Shown here: piece after piece, positions 1 through 7,542 of the stretch
Layout of the letters: the number at the start of each line of letters is the position of its first letter
Numbering within the stretch: the first letter of the stretch is position 1
NCBI RefSeq assembly: GCF_001544375.1
Contig: NZ_BCQJ01000005.1
Location: 124,001-188,000 of the forward strand
Length of the DNA: 64,000 bases
Source of the DNA: Enterococcus canis NBRC 100695
GTDB lineage: Bacteria > Bacillota > Bacilli > Lactobacillales > Enterococcaceae
Direction of reading: 5' to 3'
The notes under the pieces: generated by a model
What the model was told of the DNA's origin: nothing
The model's input: only the letters and a program-made list of their open reading frames with translations
Database searches by the model: none
Program-made: the position numbers and the translations under genes

Positions 1-8
1 TGTGCCAT
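1..8 (-). CDS. 5' end of a divergent gene (only the first codons are inside)
   Basis: Read on the minus strand, the first bases of the window give an AGGAGGG ribosome-binding site (about 16-22) followed by ATG at 8-6 and one further codon (Ala). This looks like the start of a gene running out of the window, divergent from the phosphatase gene at 110. Nothing can be said about its product. Confidence 0.35.
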
Positions 9-62
9 AAAGTTCCCTCCTCTCCTCTATTGTAAGGCGCTAGCGTCAATAAGTCGAAAACT

Positions 63-90
63 TTGAATCCAGATGGACGTCAAGTATACT
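63..90 (+). promoter_or_regulatory. Putative promoter of the LMW phosphatase gene
   Basis: TTGAAT (63-68) and TATACT (85-90) are separated by 16 bp, a reasonable vegetative sigma-A type pair. The predicted start of transcription falls just upstream of the AAGGAGG ribosome-binding site, so the leader would be very short. The call rests on motif matches only. Confidence 0.4.
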
Positions 91-109
91 AGAATCAAGG
101 AGGGATTTC

Positions 110-565
110 ATGAAAGTGATTTTTGTATGTTTAGGCAATATTTGTCGTTCTCCGATGGCCGAAGCAGTAATGCGACAAAAAATTCAAGGGGTAAATTTAC
201 CTGTCACGGTGGCTTCGGCGGCTACTAGTCGCTGGGAGGTTGGCAATCCACCCCATACTGGTACACAAAAGATTTTAGCGAAATATCACGTACCTTTGGC
301 GCCTACCAAGGCCCGTCAAATTAGTCGGGAAGACTTTGAAACAGCGGATTACATTATTGGAATGGATCGTAGTAATGTCGAAGATTTACTGTCAATTGCG
401 CCAACTGACACAGCAGCGAAAATCTATGAATTTCTCGCGATTGTCCCTGATGCACCTGAGGGCGTCCCAGACCCGTATTATACAGGTGATTTCGAGGAAA
501 CCTATCGTTTGGTTTCACTGGGAACCGACTATTGGTTGAAAAAAATTCAAACTGAGCTAACGTAG
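110..565 (+). CDS. Low-molecular-weight protein tyrosine phosphatase
   Basis: Cytoplasmic phosphatase that removes phosphate from tyrosine (and sometimes arginine) residues of proteins. The P-loop CLGNICRS sits at residues 7-14 with the nucleophilic Cys7 and Arg13, and the general-acid Asp is in the DPYY motif (Asp121); both have the order and spacing of the family. The length of 151 aa is normal. An AAGGAGG site precedes the ATG. The gene stands alone, divergent from a gene outside the window and convergent with the sortase gene. No partner kinase is nearby, so its substrate cannot be inferred; YfkJ-type general phosphatases of Firmicutes are the closest concept. Confidence 0.9.
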   Translation: MKVIFVCLGNICRSPMAEAVMRQKIQGVNLPVTVASAATSRWEVGNPPHTGTQKILAKYHVPLAPTKARQISREDFETADYIIGMDRSNVEDLLSIAPTDTAAKIYEFLAIVPDAPEGVPDPYYTGDFEETYRLVSLGTDYWLKKIQTELT

Positions 566-585
566 AAAACAGTTCTGGTCAAAAA

Positions 586-630
586 ACGGCTAACATTCTT
601 ACTCCTAAGAGGGAATGTTAGCCGTTTACT
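586..630. terminator. Bidirectional intrinsic terminator between convergent genes
   Basis: A 13-bp perfect stem (586-598 with 613-625) lies between the convergent phosphatase and sortase genes. On the minus strand it is followed by a six-T run, so it is a strong terminator for the sortase gene; on the plus strand the T tract is poor. Confidence 0.8.
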
Positions 631-660
631 ATTGCTATTGCAATGAAGGCTGCTGCGGAG

Positions 661-1374
661 CTAGCCTAGTGTTTTTGTCTCTAATTGGAAAGCCTTCAGC
701 ATCTTATCGTCAGCATCCTTAATTGGGGTTTTCTTGCGCAATTCTCCTTGAACGATGATTCGGGTCGCGGCATCCATATCCCCACAGGTTACCAAGGTCA
801 CGAGCTTTTTATCTGGTACATCGTCAATCAGTTGCACATCTGTGGGCGCCACTCGTTTCTTAAAGGTTACTTCATAGGTAAAGACGCTCTTCATGTCTGT
901 TAAGTAAATGGTATCGCCTAATTGGGTATTTTCCAAAGGGCTAAATAGTAATTCCGGGTCAATTGTTCGGTGGCTGGCTAGTGCATAGTTGCCTTCACCC
1001 ATCACCTGATCAGCCTTCATAGTCCCAGCTCCAATCAAAAGGACAATATTTGAAAGGCCCTTAAAGATTGGTAGATTGATGGAAACATCCGGTAGTGCAA
1101 TCGCGCCAATTACTGGCAGATCCTTATTGTTCATTTGAGCATTTAGAACGGCTTCCAGACTAGCTGATTCTACGGCATCAAAGTCAAAAGTCGTGTCACG
1201 AGCTAGGTTTTTATCGACTACATCCGACGTGAGGGTTTGTGCAGAATAAGCGTCACCATTCCGTTGAATCAACCAATTTTTGATTTGATTGTTAAAAACT
1301 AAAGCCAGGCCTACAACCAAGAGTAAGATCAAGACGATATTGATGAGCCAATTTCTTTTTCGCTTCTTTTTCAT
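661..1374 (-). CDS. srtA: Class A sortase
   Basis: Membrane-anchored transpeptidase that links LPXTG-type surface proteins to the cell wall. With the ATG start chosen here the protein has 237 aa: a basic N-terminus (KKKRKR), one membrane helix at about residues 9-28, then the sortase beta-barrel. Catalytic residues are visible: His135 in LASHRT, Cys197 in TLVTC and Arg205 in ATRIIV. An upstream in-frame TTG (1380) is less likely because it directly abuts the AGGAGG site, whereas ATG at 1374 has a 6-nt spacing. The gene is monocistronic with no sortase substrate next to it, which fits a housekeeping class A enzyme rather than a class C pilus sortase. Confidence 0.92.
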   Translation of the reverse strand: MKKKRKRNWLINIVLILLLVVGLALVFNNQIKNWLIQRNGDAYSAQTLTSDVVDKNLARDTTFDFDAVESASLEAVLNAQMNNKDLPVIGAIALPDVSINLPIFKGLSNIVLLIGAGTMKADQVMGEGNYALASHRTIDPELLFSPLENTQLGDTIYLTDMKSVFTYEVTFKKRVAPTDVQLIDDVPDKKLVTLVTCGDMDAATRIIVQGELRKKTPIKDADDKMLKAFQLETKTLG

Positions 1375-1605
1375 ACACAACCTCCTTTTTCACTAAGTGT
1401 ACCATAATTTTTTAGAAAAGGGGACCTGTTTGTTTATTTAAGGTTCTTTATTTGAAAGATACTCAAAATCCGAAGATTACAAAAAAATAACGAATAAAGC
1501 GCTTACGATAGCGATTCTGTAATGGAATTTTAAAAGAAAAGAAACAAGCTTTTTTTTCAGGGATATTGTAAAATGTAGATAGTGAGTCAAAAGGGGGGAG
1601 GACGT

Positions 1606-2394
1606 ATGTTGGAATATATTTATGTACATATTGACACTACCAGCAATGCTGTGCTGTCAAAAGGCATTACCAATGTTGATTTTGATCATTCCATCGTCCA
1701 TCACCCACAAAATCTGTTGCTGCTGGATCCTGCCGCAGAAGAGGGCGAATACGAAGTCCACACTGGGTTACGAATCATTCGGGGTGAAGAAGCGGTCAGT
1801 CGTTATTTTAATCTAATCAGACGCCGTCGCAGCAGTGAGGAAATCAAGTGGATGGACTTTACCGATTTGGCGATGTTAAAACAACTGACGCCATTGGAGA
1901 TTTCTGAATTATTGTATTTTGGCCATATGAAGACCCATCTCCATTCACCTTTTTTCTACAAATTACAGAATAATTTCGTCTTTTTTGAATTCATGGATGA
2001 TATGACACGCATCTATTACCGCTACTTAGATGAGTTTTATCGTATTTTGGGTGATAAGATCACCCACGTCCTACTTGAAAAATTAAATGACCGCAAAACC
2101 TTTTTTAGAAGAGGTGTTGCGGTGGAAAAATTAGATATCGAAGTATTGAAAGAGCTGAAAACCATCCTGCAAGAAGGCGTCGTTTTCTGCTTCTCTCAAA
2201 CAGAATTACAAGATAAGCAATACCGGATCCCAATTCACGTAGTAGAAGATAGTATTTGGAAAACCAAAAGCCAACGCTATTTAAATGAGCCGGTGATTGC
2301 AACTTTAGTCTACCATACAGGTAAAAAAACTTGGTTGATTGAGCGAGAAGAAGATTTTGGTTTTTCTCTAGGTCAAGCTAAAATTAATGGATGA
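1606..2394 (+). CDS. Unrecognised 262-aa cytoplasmic protein
   Basis: I do not recognise this family. The start at ATG 1606 is supported by a GGGGGGAGG site a few bases upstream; an in-frame GTG at 1582 would place that site inside the gene. No signal peptide or membrane helix is visible. The N-terminus (MLEYIYVHIDTT) looks like a beta strand, the centre (about residues 70-180) is rich in charged helices with several aromatic FF/YY pairs, and the C-terminus returns to beta strands. There are no evident catalytic motifs. The stop codon lies inside a terminator hairpin, so it is probably transcribed alone. Function unknown. Confidence 0.75.
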   Translation: MLEYIYVHIDTTSNAVLSKGITNVDFDHSIVHHPQNLLLLDPAAEEGEYEVHTGLRIIRGEEAVSRYFNLIRRRRSSEEIKWMDFTDLAMLKQLTPLEISELLYFGHMKTHLHSPFFYKLQNNFVFFEFMDDMTRIYYRYLDEFYRILGDKITHVLLEKLNDRKTFFRRGVAVEKLDIEVLKELKTILQEGVVFCFSQTELQDKQYRIPIHVVEDSIWKTKSQRYLNEPVIATLVYHTGKKTWLIEREEDFGFSLGQAKING

Positions 2395-2420
2395 TCTCTT
2401 TTTAAGGGGTCATCTTTTTT
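2390..2420 (+). terminator. Intrinsic terminator overlapping the stop codon
   Basis: A 7-bp stem (2390-2396 with 2408-2414, one G-T pair) followed by six T residues. The stop codon of the upstream gene lies in the left arm. Confidence 0.6.
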
Positions 2421-2497
2421 ATGGATGTAACTTCATACCCTGCGGTTTTATTTTTTTAGAAAAGAGGGGTACACTATGGGAGAAGGGGAGTGAGGAA

Positions 2498-3853
2498 TTG
2501 AAAAAAATCTGGATTACTTTATGCTTGGCTTTAGCGGTTCTATTTATTGGTGGTATCGCTGCGCAAGCTGCTAATATTTATGTCGAAGATGGCGCCAAGG
2601 TTTTGTCGGAGGCAACCAAAGAACGAATCAACACGATTAATCAAGAATTTAAGAAATTGGCTAACACACCGCAGTACGCGGTGATTACGACACCCCGCTT
2701 GAAAGATGAATCCATCGAAGAGTATGCGGTACGGCGCTTTGAAGAATTAGGAATCGGCCAAAAAGGTCAAGATAATGGGCTCTTATTTATTTTAGTTCCT
2801 CAAGACCGAGAATACCGTTTAGAAGTAGGCTATGGCTTAGAGGATATTGTACCAGATGGGATGAAAGATTACATTATCTCTGATGATGTTGTAGCTGAGT
2901 TAAAGGCTGAAGACTATGATCAGGCAGTCCTGCTGATCTCCAATCGAATTGCTGACGTGGTAGCGCAAAAGGTACCGGCGGAAGTAGTCGATCAATACAC
3001 GAATCCTTGGCGGGGGCCACTCCCTTGGATCCTTAGCGGTCTTGCTGGTGTCGGCGTGTTGGGCGCTGGTGGTGCCGGCTGGTGGGCACTGCGCAAGAGA
3101 AAAATCAAAAAAGTGTTGCAGGAAACATATGATATGCCGGATGAATCGGTGTGGCATGTGGCGAATGGACATGCATACCAAGTTTCATTTTTGGAACTCG
3201 CTTATCATTTTTACCAAGCACTGCCAGAAAATTTGACTACAGAGGAAATTCAGACGGAGCTTGAGGGCTTTCGTTTTAAAACGTATACGGCTTCTGCTGT
3301 ACTAGTAGCCGCGAAAAGTCAACCGGAGCGTGCTGAGTTTGTCACGGAAAAATACTTTGATCCGTTCTGGCGTAGTTTAGATAGGTTTCCAACCGATGTG
3401 CAAATCGATCAGTATATTAAGGCGATCGCCCTGCAGATAGAGACAGATAAGGCCATGGCAGCCGCAAATATGACAGCAGTCTTGGAGCGGACGACAACCT
3501 TTGTGGCAGCTAAAAATAAATCAGGTAAGGAGCAACAATTACTCGCCTCTTTAATGCGCTATGATTTGGTGAAGGAGGCCGACTTATCTGAACCCAATCT
3601 GCTGGCAAACACGACCCTGTTCAATGATACGCGACTGGATAAGGCCTATAAATTTGCGCTTTCAAAGGCAGCAGAGATTGAAGCTGAATATATGGATGAA
3701 GCCATTCGTGATTTGGCAACGTTACAAATGATTTCGTATGTTTCCAGTTCGCTAGATTGGTCGAATTATCAATCTAGTTCTAGTTCGGGATCTGGTGGCG
3801 ATTCCTTTGGCGGCGGTTCTTCTGGCGGCGGCGGTTTTTCCGGCAGCTGGTAA
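2498..3853 (+). CDS. TPM-domain (YgcG-like) membrane protein
   Basis: TTG at 2498 is the best start: a GGGGAG site is 7 nt upstream and translation then opens directly with a signal peptide (basic KK, then a hydrophobic run ending in AQAAN). This is followed by a TPM domain of about 130 residues (YVEDGAKVLSE ... VGYGLEDIVPD), known from the YgcG/Psb32 family of exported or photosystem-repair proteins. A second membrane helix lies at about residues 175-195 (WILSGLAGVGVLG), then a helical region of about 230 residues, and a Gly/Ser-rich tail ending in GGGGFSGSW, characteristic of the family. The topology suggests the TPM domain outside and the large C-terminal part inside. The biochemical role is not established. 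Confidence 0.8.
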   Translation: MKKIWITLCLALAVLFIGGIAAQAANIYVEDGAKVLSEATKERINTINQEFKKLANTPQYAVITTPRLKDESIEEYAVRRFEELGIGQKGQDNGLLFILVPQDREYRLEVGYGLEDIVPDGMKDYIISDDVVAELKAEDYDQAVLLISNRIADVVAQKVPAEVVDQYTNPWRGPLPWILSGLAGVGVLGAGGAGWWALRKRKIKKVLQETYDMPDESVWHVANGHAYQVSFLELAYHFYQALPENLTTEEIQTELEGFRFKTYTASAVLVAAKSQPERAEFVTEKYFDPFWRSLDRFPTDVQIDQYIKAIALQIETDKAMAAANMTAVLERTTTFVAAKNKSGKEQQLLASLMRYDLVKEADLSEPNLLANTTLFNDTRLDKAYKFALSKAAEIEAEYMDEAIRDLATLQMISYVSSSLDWSNYQSSSSSGSGGDSFGGGSSGGGGFSGSW

Positions 3854-3862
3854 TCCCGTCAG

Positions 3863-3891
3863 TTGACAACGCTTGTTCTATATACTATGAT
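3863..3891 (+). promoter_or_regulatory. Promoter of the thiT transcription unit
   Basis: Consensus TTGACA (3863-3868), a 17-bp spacer and TATGAT (3886-3891). It sits just upstream of the TPP riboswitch, so transcription starts shortly before the aptamer. Confidence 0.8.
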
Positions 3892-3920
3892 ACACTTGCG
3901 GAAACGCAAAAAAATCGAAT

Positions 3921-4019
3921 AGAACACCATCACAAAGGGGTGCCATCTGGCTGAGATTGAGTAAACACTCGGACCCTTCGAACCTGTTCGGTAATGCGAG
4001 CGTAGGAATTGTGATGGGG
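3921..4019 (+). promoter_or_regulatory. TPP riboswitch (THI element) aptamer
   Basis: Conserved THI-box blocks are present in order: GGGGTGC (3937-3943), CTGAGA (3951-3956), ACCCTT plus GAACCTG (about 3973-3985) and GTAATGCGAGCGTAGG (3991-4006). The closing P1 stem is an 8-bp perfect pairing of CCATCACA (3927-3934) with TGTGATGG (4010-4017). The aptamer binds thiamine pyrophosphate and is placed to control thiT 65 nt downstream. Confidence 0.96.
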
Positions 4020-4033
4020 TAAATATACTATTT

Positions 4034-4083
4034 ACTCCTCCTTTGCTGTATGGTTTGTTCTACGCACAAGGAGGAGTTTTTTT
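4034..4083 (+). terminator. Riboswitch expression platform: terminator that also buries the ribosome-binding site
   Basis: A 10-bp perfect stem (4034-4043 with 4068-4077) is followed by seven T residues that run up to the thiT start codon. The right arm is AAGGAGGAGT, i.e. the thiT Shine-Dalgarno sequence itself. When formed, the hairpin would both end transcription and hide the ribosome-binding site. Confidence 0.85.
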
Positions 4084-4683
4084 ATGTCAAAAAAAATGGA
4101 TCTACGGGTTTGGATCGAAGGAACGGTGGTCGCAGCACTGGCAATGGCGTTATCCTTTATCCCCATTCAAACGGCTAATTCAGCCTTTGACTTGTCATTA
4201 GGCTTGGTACCTTTGGTGCTATATTCTTATCGTCGTGGGGCGGTAGCTGGTATGACATCTGGTTTTGTCTGGGGCTTATTAAGCATCGTCATCGGTTCTG
4301 CTATGAAGAATTTCGTCAGCGTTCCACAAATCATTTTTGAATATCCCTTTGCCTTTGCCTTTGGCGGTTTAGGGGGCGTATTTGCGACAAAAATCCAACG
4401 GGCTTTACAAAAACAGCAAAACAATCAAGCTTTAAGCTATGTGATATTAGGTGGGCTAGTCGCAGTGGTGGCACGCTGGTTTTGGCATTATTGGGCTGGC
4501 GTTTTCGTATGGGGTATGTATGCTCCTGAAGGCATGAGTCCTTATTGGTACTCATTGATTTTCAATGGTGGTTCCGCAATTGCCAATACTGTGTATGTCG
4601 GAGTCGTGTTAGGTATCCTCGTAAAGGTGGCACCTCAACTGTTTATTCCAAAAGCAACAAACTATTTAACTGCAAAACGCTAA
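4084..4683 (+). CDS. thiT: Thiamine-specific S component ThiT of an ECF transporter
   Basis: Membrane protein of 199 aa with about six hydrophobic helices that binds thiamine with high affinity and docks to the shared ECF module (EcfA, EcfA', EcfT), encoded elsewhere. Residues known to bind thiamine in ThiT proteins have clear counterparts: Glu in FEYPFAFA, His in WFWHYWAG, Trp in VFVWG, Tyr in YWYSLIFNG and Asn in FNGG. The gene lies directly behind a TPP riboswitch, independent support for thiamine as substrate. The Shine-Dalgarno sequence is part of the terminator stem. The window also contains thiN, so imported thiamine could be pyrophosphorylated directly. Confidence 0.97.
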   Translation: MSKKMDLRVWIEGTVVAALAMALSFIPIQTANSAFDLSLGLVPLVLYSYRRGAVAGMTSGFVWGLLSIVIGSAMKNFVSVPQIIFEYPFAFAFGGLGGVFATKIQRALQKQQNNQALSYVILGGLVAVVARWFWHYWAGVFVWGMYAPEGMSPYWYSLIFNGGSAIANTVYVGVVLGILVKVAPQLFIPKATNYLTAKR

Positions 4684-4731
4684 AAACGCGGGCCTGGAGA
4701 CGAATAAAGCGCCTGCCAGGATCTACCAAAA

Positions 4732-4776
4732 AAACACAGCTTGTCACGGTTGAAGGTGACGAGCTGTGTTTTTGTT
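4732..4776. terminator. Bidirectional intrinsic terminator
   Basis: Long stem (AAACACAGC pairing with GCTGTGTTT, plus inner GTCAC/GTGAC) with T tracts on both strands, between the convergent thiT and the 114-aa gene. Confidence 0.85.
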
Positions 4777-4799
4777 TAGAAAATAGGTTTCTTTATGTA

Positions 4800-5141
4800 T
4801 TAGTGACTGACATTTTTCCGCGGCGTCAGCATGCTTAACTTGCGAATTGCGGCAAGCGGAATAACTTGTAAAGTATCGGCATCTTGGCGTTGCAATAAGA
4901 CTGTATCACGAATCTGTTTTTTAGTTACTAACCAACCAGAAAGCGTCTGTAGTTTATCTTGCTCTTTAAATTGGATCACCACTAAAGCCTGACTATGGGC
5001 AGCAGCGGTTAATTCGCGACGGATATGACGGATACGGGCTCGGTCTTCCTTCTCATCATCGAAAAAAGAAGTAAAAAAATGTTGTGATGAGGACAGCATC
5101 CTGGAGACCTGTTTCAAAAAAGGTGTTTTCTTTTCGTCCAT
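4800..5141 (-). CDS. Small uncharacterised protein (113 aa)
   Basis: Not recognised. The ATG at 5141 is preferred over the in-frame TTG at 5156 because GGGAGG lies 7 nt upstream of it. The protein is soluble and charged. A basic helical segment (DRARIRHIRREL) at about residues 35-46 precedes a probable small beta-barrel (VVIQFKEQDKLQTLSGWLV ... LQVIPLAAIRKLSML). The barrel part vaguely recalls YolD/Sm-like modules, but this is only an impression. It is monocistronic and convergent with thiT, sharing its terminator. Confidence 0.6.
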   Translation of the reverse strand: MDEKKTPFLKQVSRMLSSSQHFFTSFFDDEKEDRARIRHIRRELTAAAHSQALVVIQFKEQDKLQTLSGWLVTKKQIRDTVLLQRQDADTLQVIPLAAIRKLSMLTPRKNVSH

Positions 5142-5263
5142 TTCCTTACCTCCCAATAGGTGATGTTAACGCTATTTTACTGAATTATCCGTCATTTTTC
5201 AAGAAAATATGTTCGCTTTATAAAAAAAGATGAGGGAACTGTGAGGACGCCAACGTGAAAAAA

Positions 5264-5308
5264 CGAGACAGCCTCTTAATCATATTAGGGATTCTTAAGG
5301 CTGTCTCG
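5264..5308 (-). terminator. Intrinsic terminator of the 81-aa gene
   Basis: A 10-bp perfect stem (5264-5273 with 5299-5308). On the minus strand it is followed by a six-T run (plus-strand A run at 5258-5263). Confidence 0.8.
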
Positions 5309-5345
5309 GCTTCAGTTGATAAATCATGGTGACGTTTGCGGGTGC

Positions 5346-5591
5346 TTATTGTTCAAAGGTACCCAGTAATTTTTCTAGTTCGATCTTAGTATCGTTAACC
5401 GCGTCTTCACGAACATAGCTGAGGATTTCAGGAATAAATTCATCAGCGGCATCCTTTTTGCTCATGTCTTCCGTATTTACTGCGGTAAACAATTTTGCAA
5501 CGACAGCTTTAGCGCTATCGCCTTCACCAGGTTTTACTGCTTGTGCGATGTAACGTTCAAAAAATTCTTCATCTTTCATTGAAAAAGTCAT
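5346..5591 (-). CDS. Small acidic uncharacterised protein (81 aa)
   Basis: A well-formed short gene: AGGAGG lies 8 nt before the ATG and a strong terminator follows. The product is acidic, predicted all-helical, without membrane segment or cysteine. I do not recognise a family. It is divergent from the patatin gene and probably has its own promoter in the 127-bp gap. Nothing in the neighbourhood hints at a function. Confidence 0.65.
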   Translation of the reverse strand: MTFSMKDEEFFERYIAQAVKPGEGDSAKAVVAKLFTAVNTEDMSKKDAADEFIPEILSYVREDAVNDTKIELEKLLGTFEQ

Positions 5592-5718
5592 AGAGCATTC
5601 CTCCTAAAAGTTTTCTACTCTATTATTGTAATCCTATTCTTGAAAAAAGTACCGTAAAAGGCTCATGGAAAGCAAAATGCGTTAGATTTGTTATACTAAA
5701 TAAAGAGGAGGCGAGTCG

Positions 5719-7314
5719 ATGATTGAAGTAAAAAACTTCCAACCTTCACAGCGAAAACGACTGTCAGTGCAACTGCAGGAGATGCGGCAGCCACTGCCAT
5801 TCTTTTCCAGTCAGCTAAAAGCGCGTCAGCAATTCTGGCTAGGAGAGCAGCAGTTAGGCATATATGAAAAGCAGCAGTTGGTGATGGTCGTCAGTGAAAG
5901 TCATGGCGAAATCGATAACTGGCTCGTCTTGGAATCGTATCAAGGAAATAACTGGCAACTACTAGAGGCGGCTTGGCGCTGGTTGCGTAGGGCCGAGTTA
6001 AGCTTTAGCGCAAACCAGCGCTTACAACCTTATTTAAGGGATGCCGGCTTTATTGATTATACTAAAAAGCTGACCTACCGAACTGCCTTGGTGTTGGGGG
6101 GCGGTGGTGCAAAAGGAGCTTATCAAATTGGTGTGTGGCAGGCTCTAACGGAGCTGGGAATCGAGGTGAGTATCATCACCGGCACCTCTGTGGGTGCACT
6201 GAATGGCGCCTTGATGCTGCAAAATGATTTTCAGGAAGCCGCGACCTTATGGGAAAGAATCGACACCGAGCATGTGCTAATATTCCCAGAAGGCGCAGAT
6301 CGCCCTGGTACGATGCGGCAACTATTAGATCAGTTGCGTCATTTTGCGGCCCGTGCTTTAACAGAGCAAGGGCTATCCACAGAGCCGTTACAGGAAGTGA
6401 TGCAGCAAGCCTTTCGCCCCGAACGGTTAGCCTCCGCCACTCAGGAATTATTTATCGTAACTGTGACACTGAATGGTCTACAGGAAAAAGTGGTGGACAT
6501 TAACCGTGAGCCTGTTGAACAAAAACTGGCTTGGCTCTTAGCGTCCTCGTCTTTCTTTCCAGCTATGAAACCAACGGTGATTGACGGTGTTCCCTATGTG
6601 GACGGCGGCTACCGTAATAACGTTCCGGTAGATGTGGCGCTAGCACAAGGTGCTACAGAGTTGATTGTTGTAGATGTCAAAGGTCCGGGCTTGACGAAAC
6701 GAGTAGAGCAGCCCGCGCCTTGTACACATGTATTGCGCTCCTCCTGGAGTTTAGGAAATATTTTGTTGTTTGATCCACAGCGTTCGGCGTTTAATCAAGC
6801 ATTAGGCTATTGGGAAACTTTGCGCCATTTTGGCCGCTATGAGGGTCATTTTTATACCTTGGAAAAGCAGGTACCAACCACCACAGCCTGGTTTCGCTTG
6901 TATAAGCGTTACGCAGAATTTCAGCGGGAATGGCAAGCGGCAGCCCGCAAATTACAGCGGTTGTTTGGGGAAGCAATCTTACCTGAAACAATCTTACGCT
7001 GTGGCTGGGAACTGTTGGCTCAGCTTCATCAAGTACCTCCAACGAAATGTTATACAATAGCAGACTTGCAAACGGCGATTCGTGCTAAAATAGAACAGGT
7101 AGCACCATTAGATATCGGGCTATTATCCTTATCGGAGTGGTTTCAACAGTACCATCAGCAGTTTTTAGTCTCAGATTATCAGCAGTATTTGCGAATTCGC
7201 CGTTTCCTACAAGTTCCTTTAGATGAGCGTAAACGCCGACTGCGGTATCTCTGGCCGCTGCTACCATTACCGACTTTTTTAGCTTTAATGACCATAGAAT
7301 TATTGGAGGAATAA
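5719..7314 (+). CDS. Patatin-like phospholipase with extra N- and C-terminal regions
   Basis: Serine lipid hydrolase of the patatin (RssA/NTE) type. The oxyanion glycine loop GGGGAKGAY is at residues 127-135, the nucleophile Ser157 in GTSVG, and the second dyad member Asp295 in VDGGY. Bacterial members are often about 250-320 aa; this one has 531. Residues 1-120 form an additional domain of unknown type, and residues about 390-531 are a helical C-terminal extension with many aromatic and basic residues. No signal peptide is visible, so it should act inside the cell or at the inner membrane face. A GAGGAGG site precedes the ATG. The stop is 2 nt from the next gene, so the two are co-transcribed. 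Confidence 0.88.
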   Translation: MIEVKNFQPSQRKRLSVQLQEMRQPLPFFSSQLKARQQFWLGEQQLGIYEKQQLVMVVSESHGEIDNWLVLESYQGNNWQLLEAAWRWLRRAELSFSANQRLQPYLRDAGFIDYTKKLTYRTALVLGGGGAKGAYQIGVWQALTELGIEVSIITGTSVGALNGALMLQNDFQEAATLWERIDTEHVLIFPEGADRPGTMRQLLDQLRHFAARALTEQGLSTEPLQEVMQQAFRPERLASATQELFIVTVTLNGLQEKVVDINREPVEQKLAWLLASSSFFPAMKPTVIDGVPYVDGGYRNNVPVDVALAQGATELIVVDVKGPGLTKRVEQPAPCTHVLRSSWSLGNILLFDPQRSAFNQALGYWETLRHFGRYEGHFYTLEKQVPTTTAWFRLYKRYAEFQREWQAAARKLQRLFGEAILPETILRCGWELLAQLHQVPPTKCYTIADLQTAIRAKIEQVAPLDIGLLSLSEWFQQYHQQFLVSDYQQYLRIRRFLQVPLDERKRRLRYLWPLLPLPTFLALMTIELLEE

Positions 7315-7316
7315 AG

Positions 7317-7532
7317 ATGGCAGAATTTTCATATGAGATTGTGGAAGAAATCGCAGTATTATCGGAAAATCCCAAAGGTTGGCGCAAGGAATTCAATTTA
7401 GTCAGTTGGAATGGGCGGCCACCAAAATTTGATTTAAGAGATTGGGCCCCTAATCATGAAAAAATGGGTAAAGGAGTCACACTATCCAACGAAGAGTTTG
7501 AAAAATTAAAGACATTACTACAAAATATGTGA
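7317..7532 (+). CDS. ydbC: YdbC/PC4-family ssDNA-binding protein
   Basis: A 71-aa protein of the type of Lactococcus YdbC, a bacterial homologue of the eukaryotic coactivator PC4 that binds single-stranded DNA as a dimer. The pattern is a four-strand sheet (residues about 5-50, including KEFNLVSWNGRPPKFDLRDW) followed by one C-terminal helix (SNEEFEKLKTLLQNM), as in that fold. It begins 2 nt after the patatin gene, with its ribosome-binding site inside that gene, and is followed after 10 nt by yicC. A nucleic-acid role alongside the RNase YicC is plausible but not shown. Confidence 0.8.
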   Translation: MAEFSYEIVEEIAVLSENPKGWRKEFNLVSWNGRPPKFDLRDWAPNHEKMGKGVTLSNEEFEKLKTLLQNM

Positions 7533-7542
7533 GGGTGAGACC

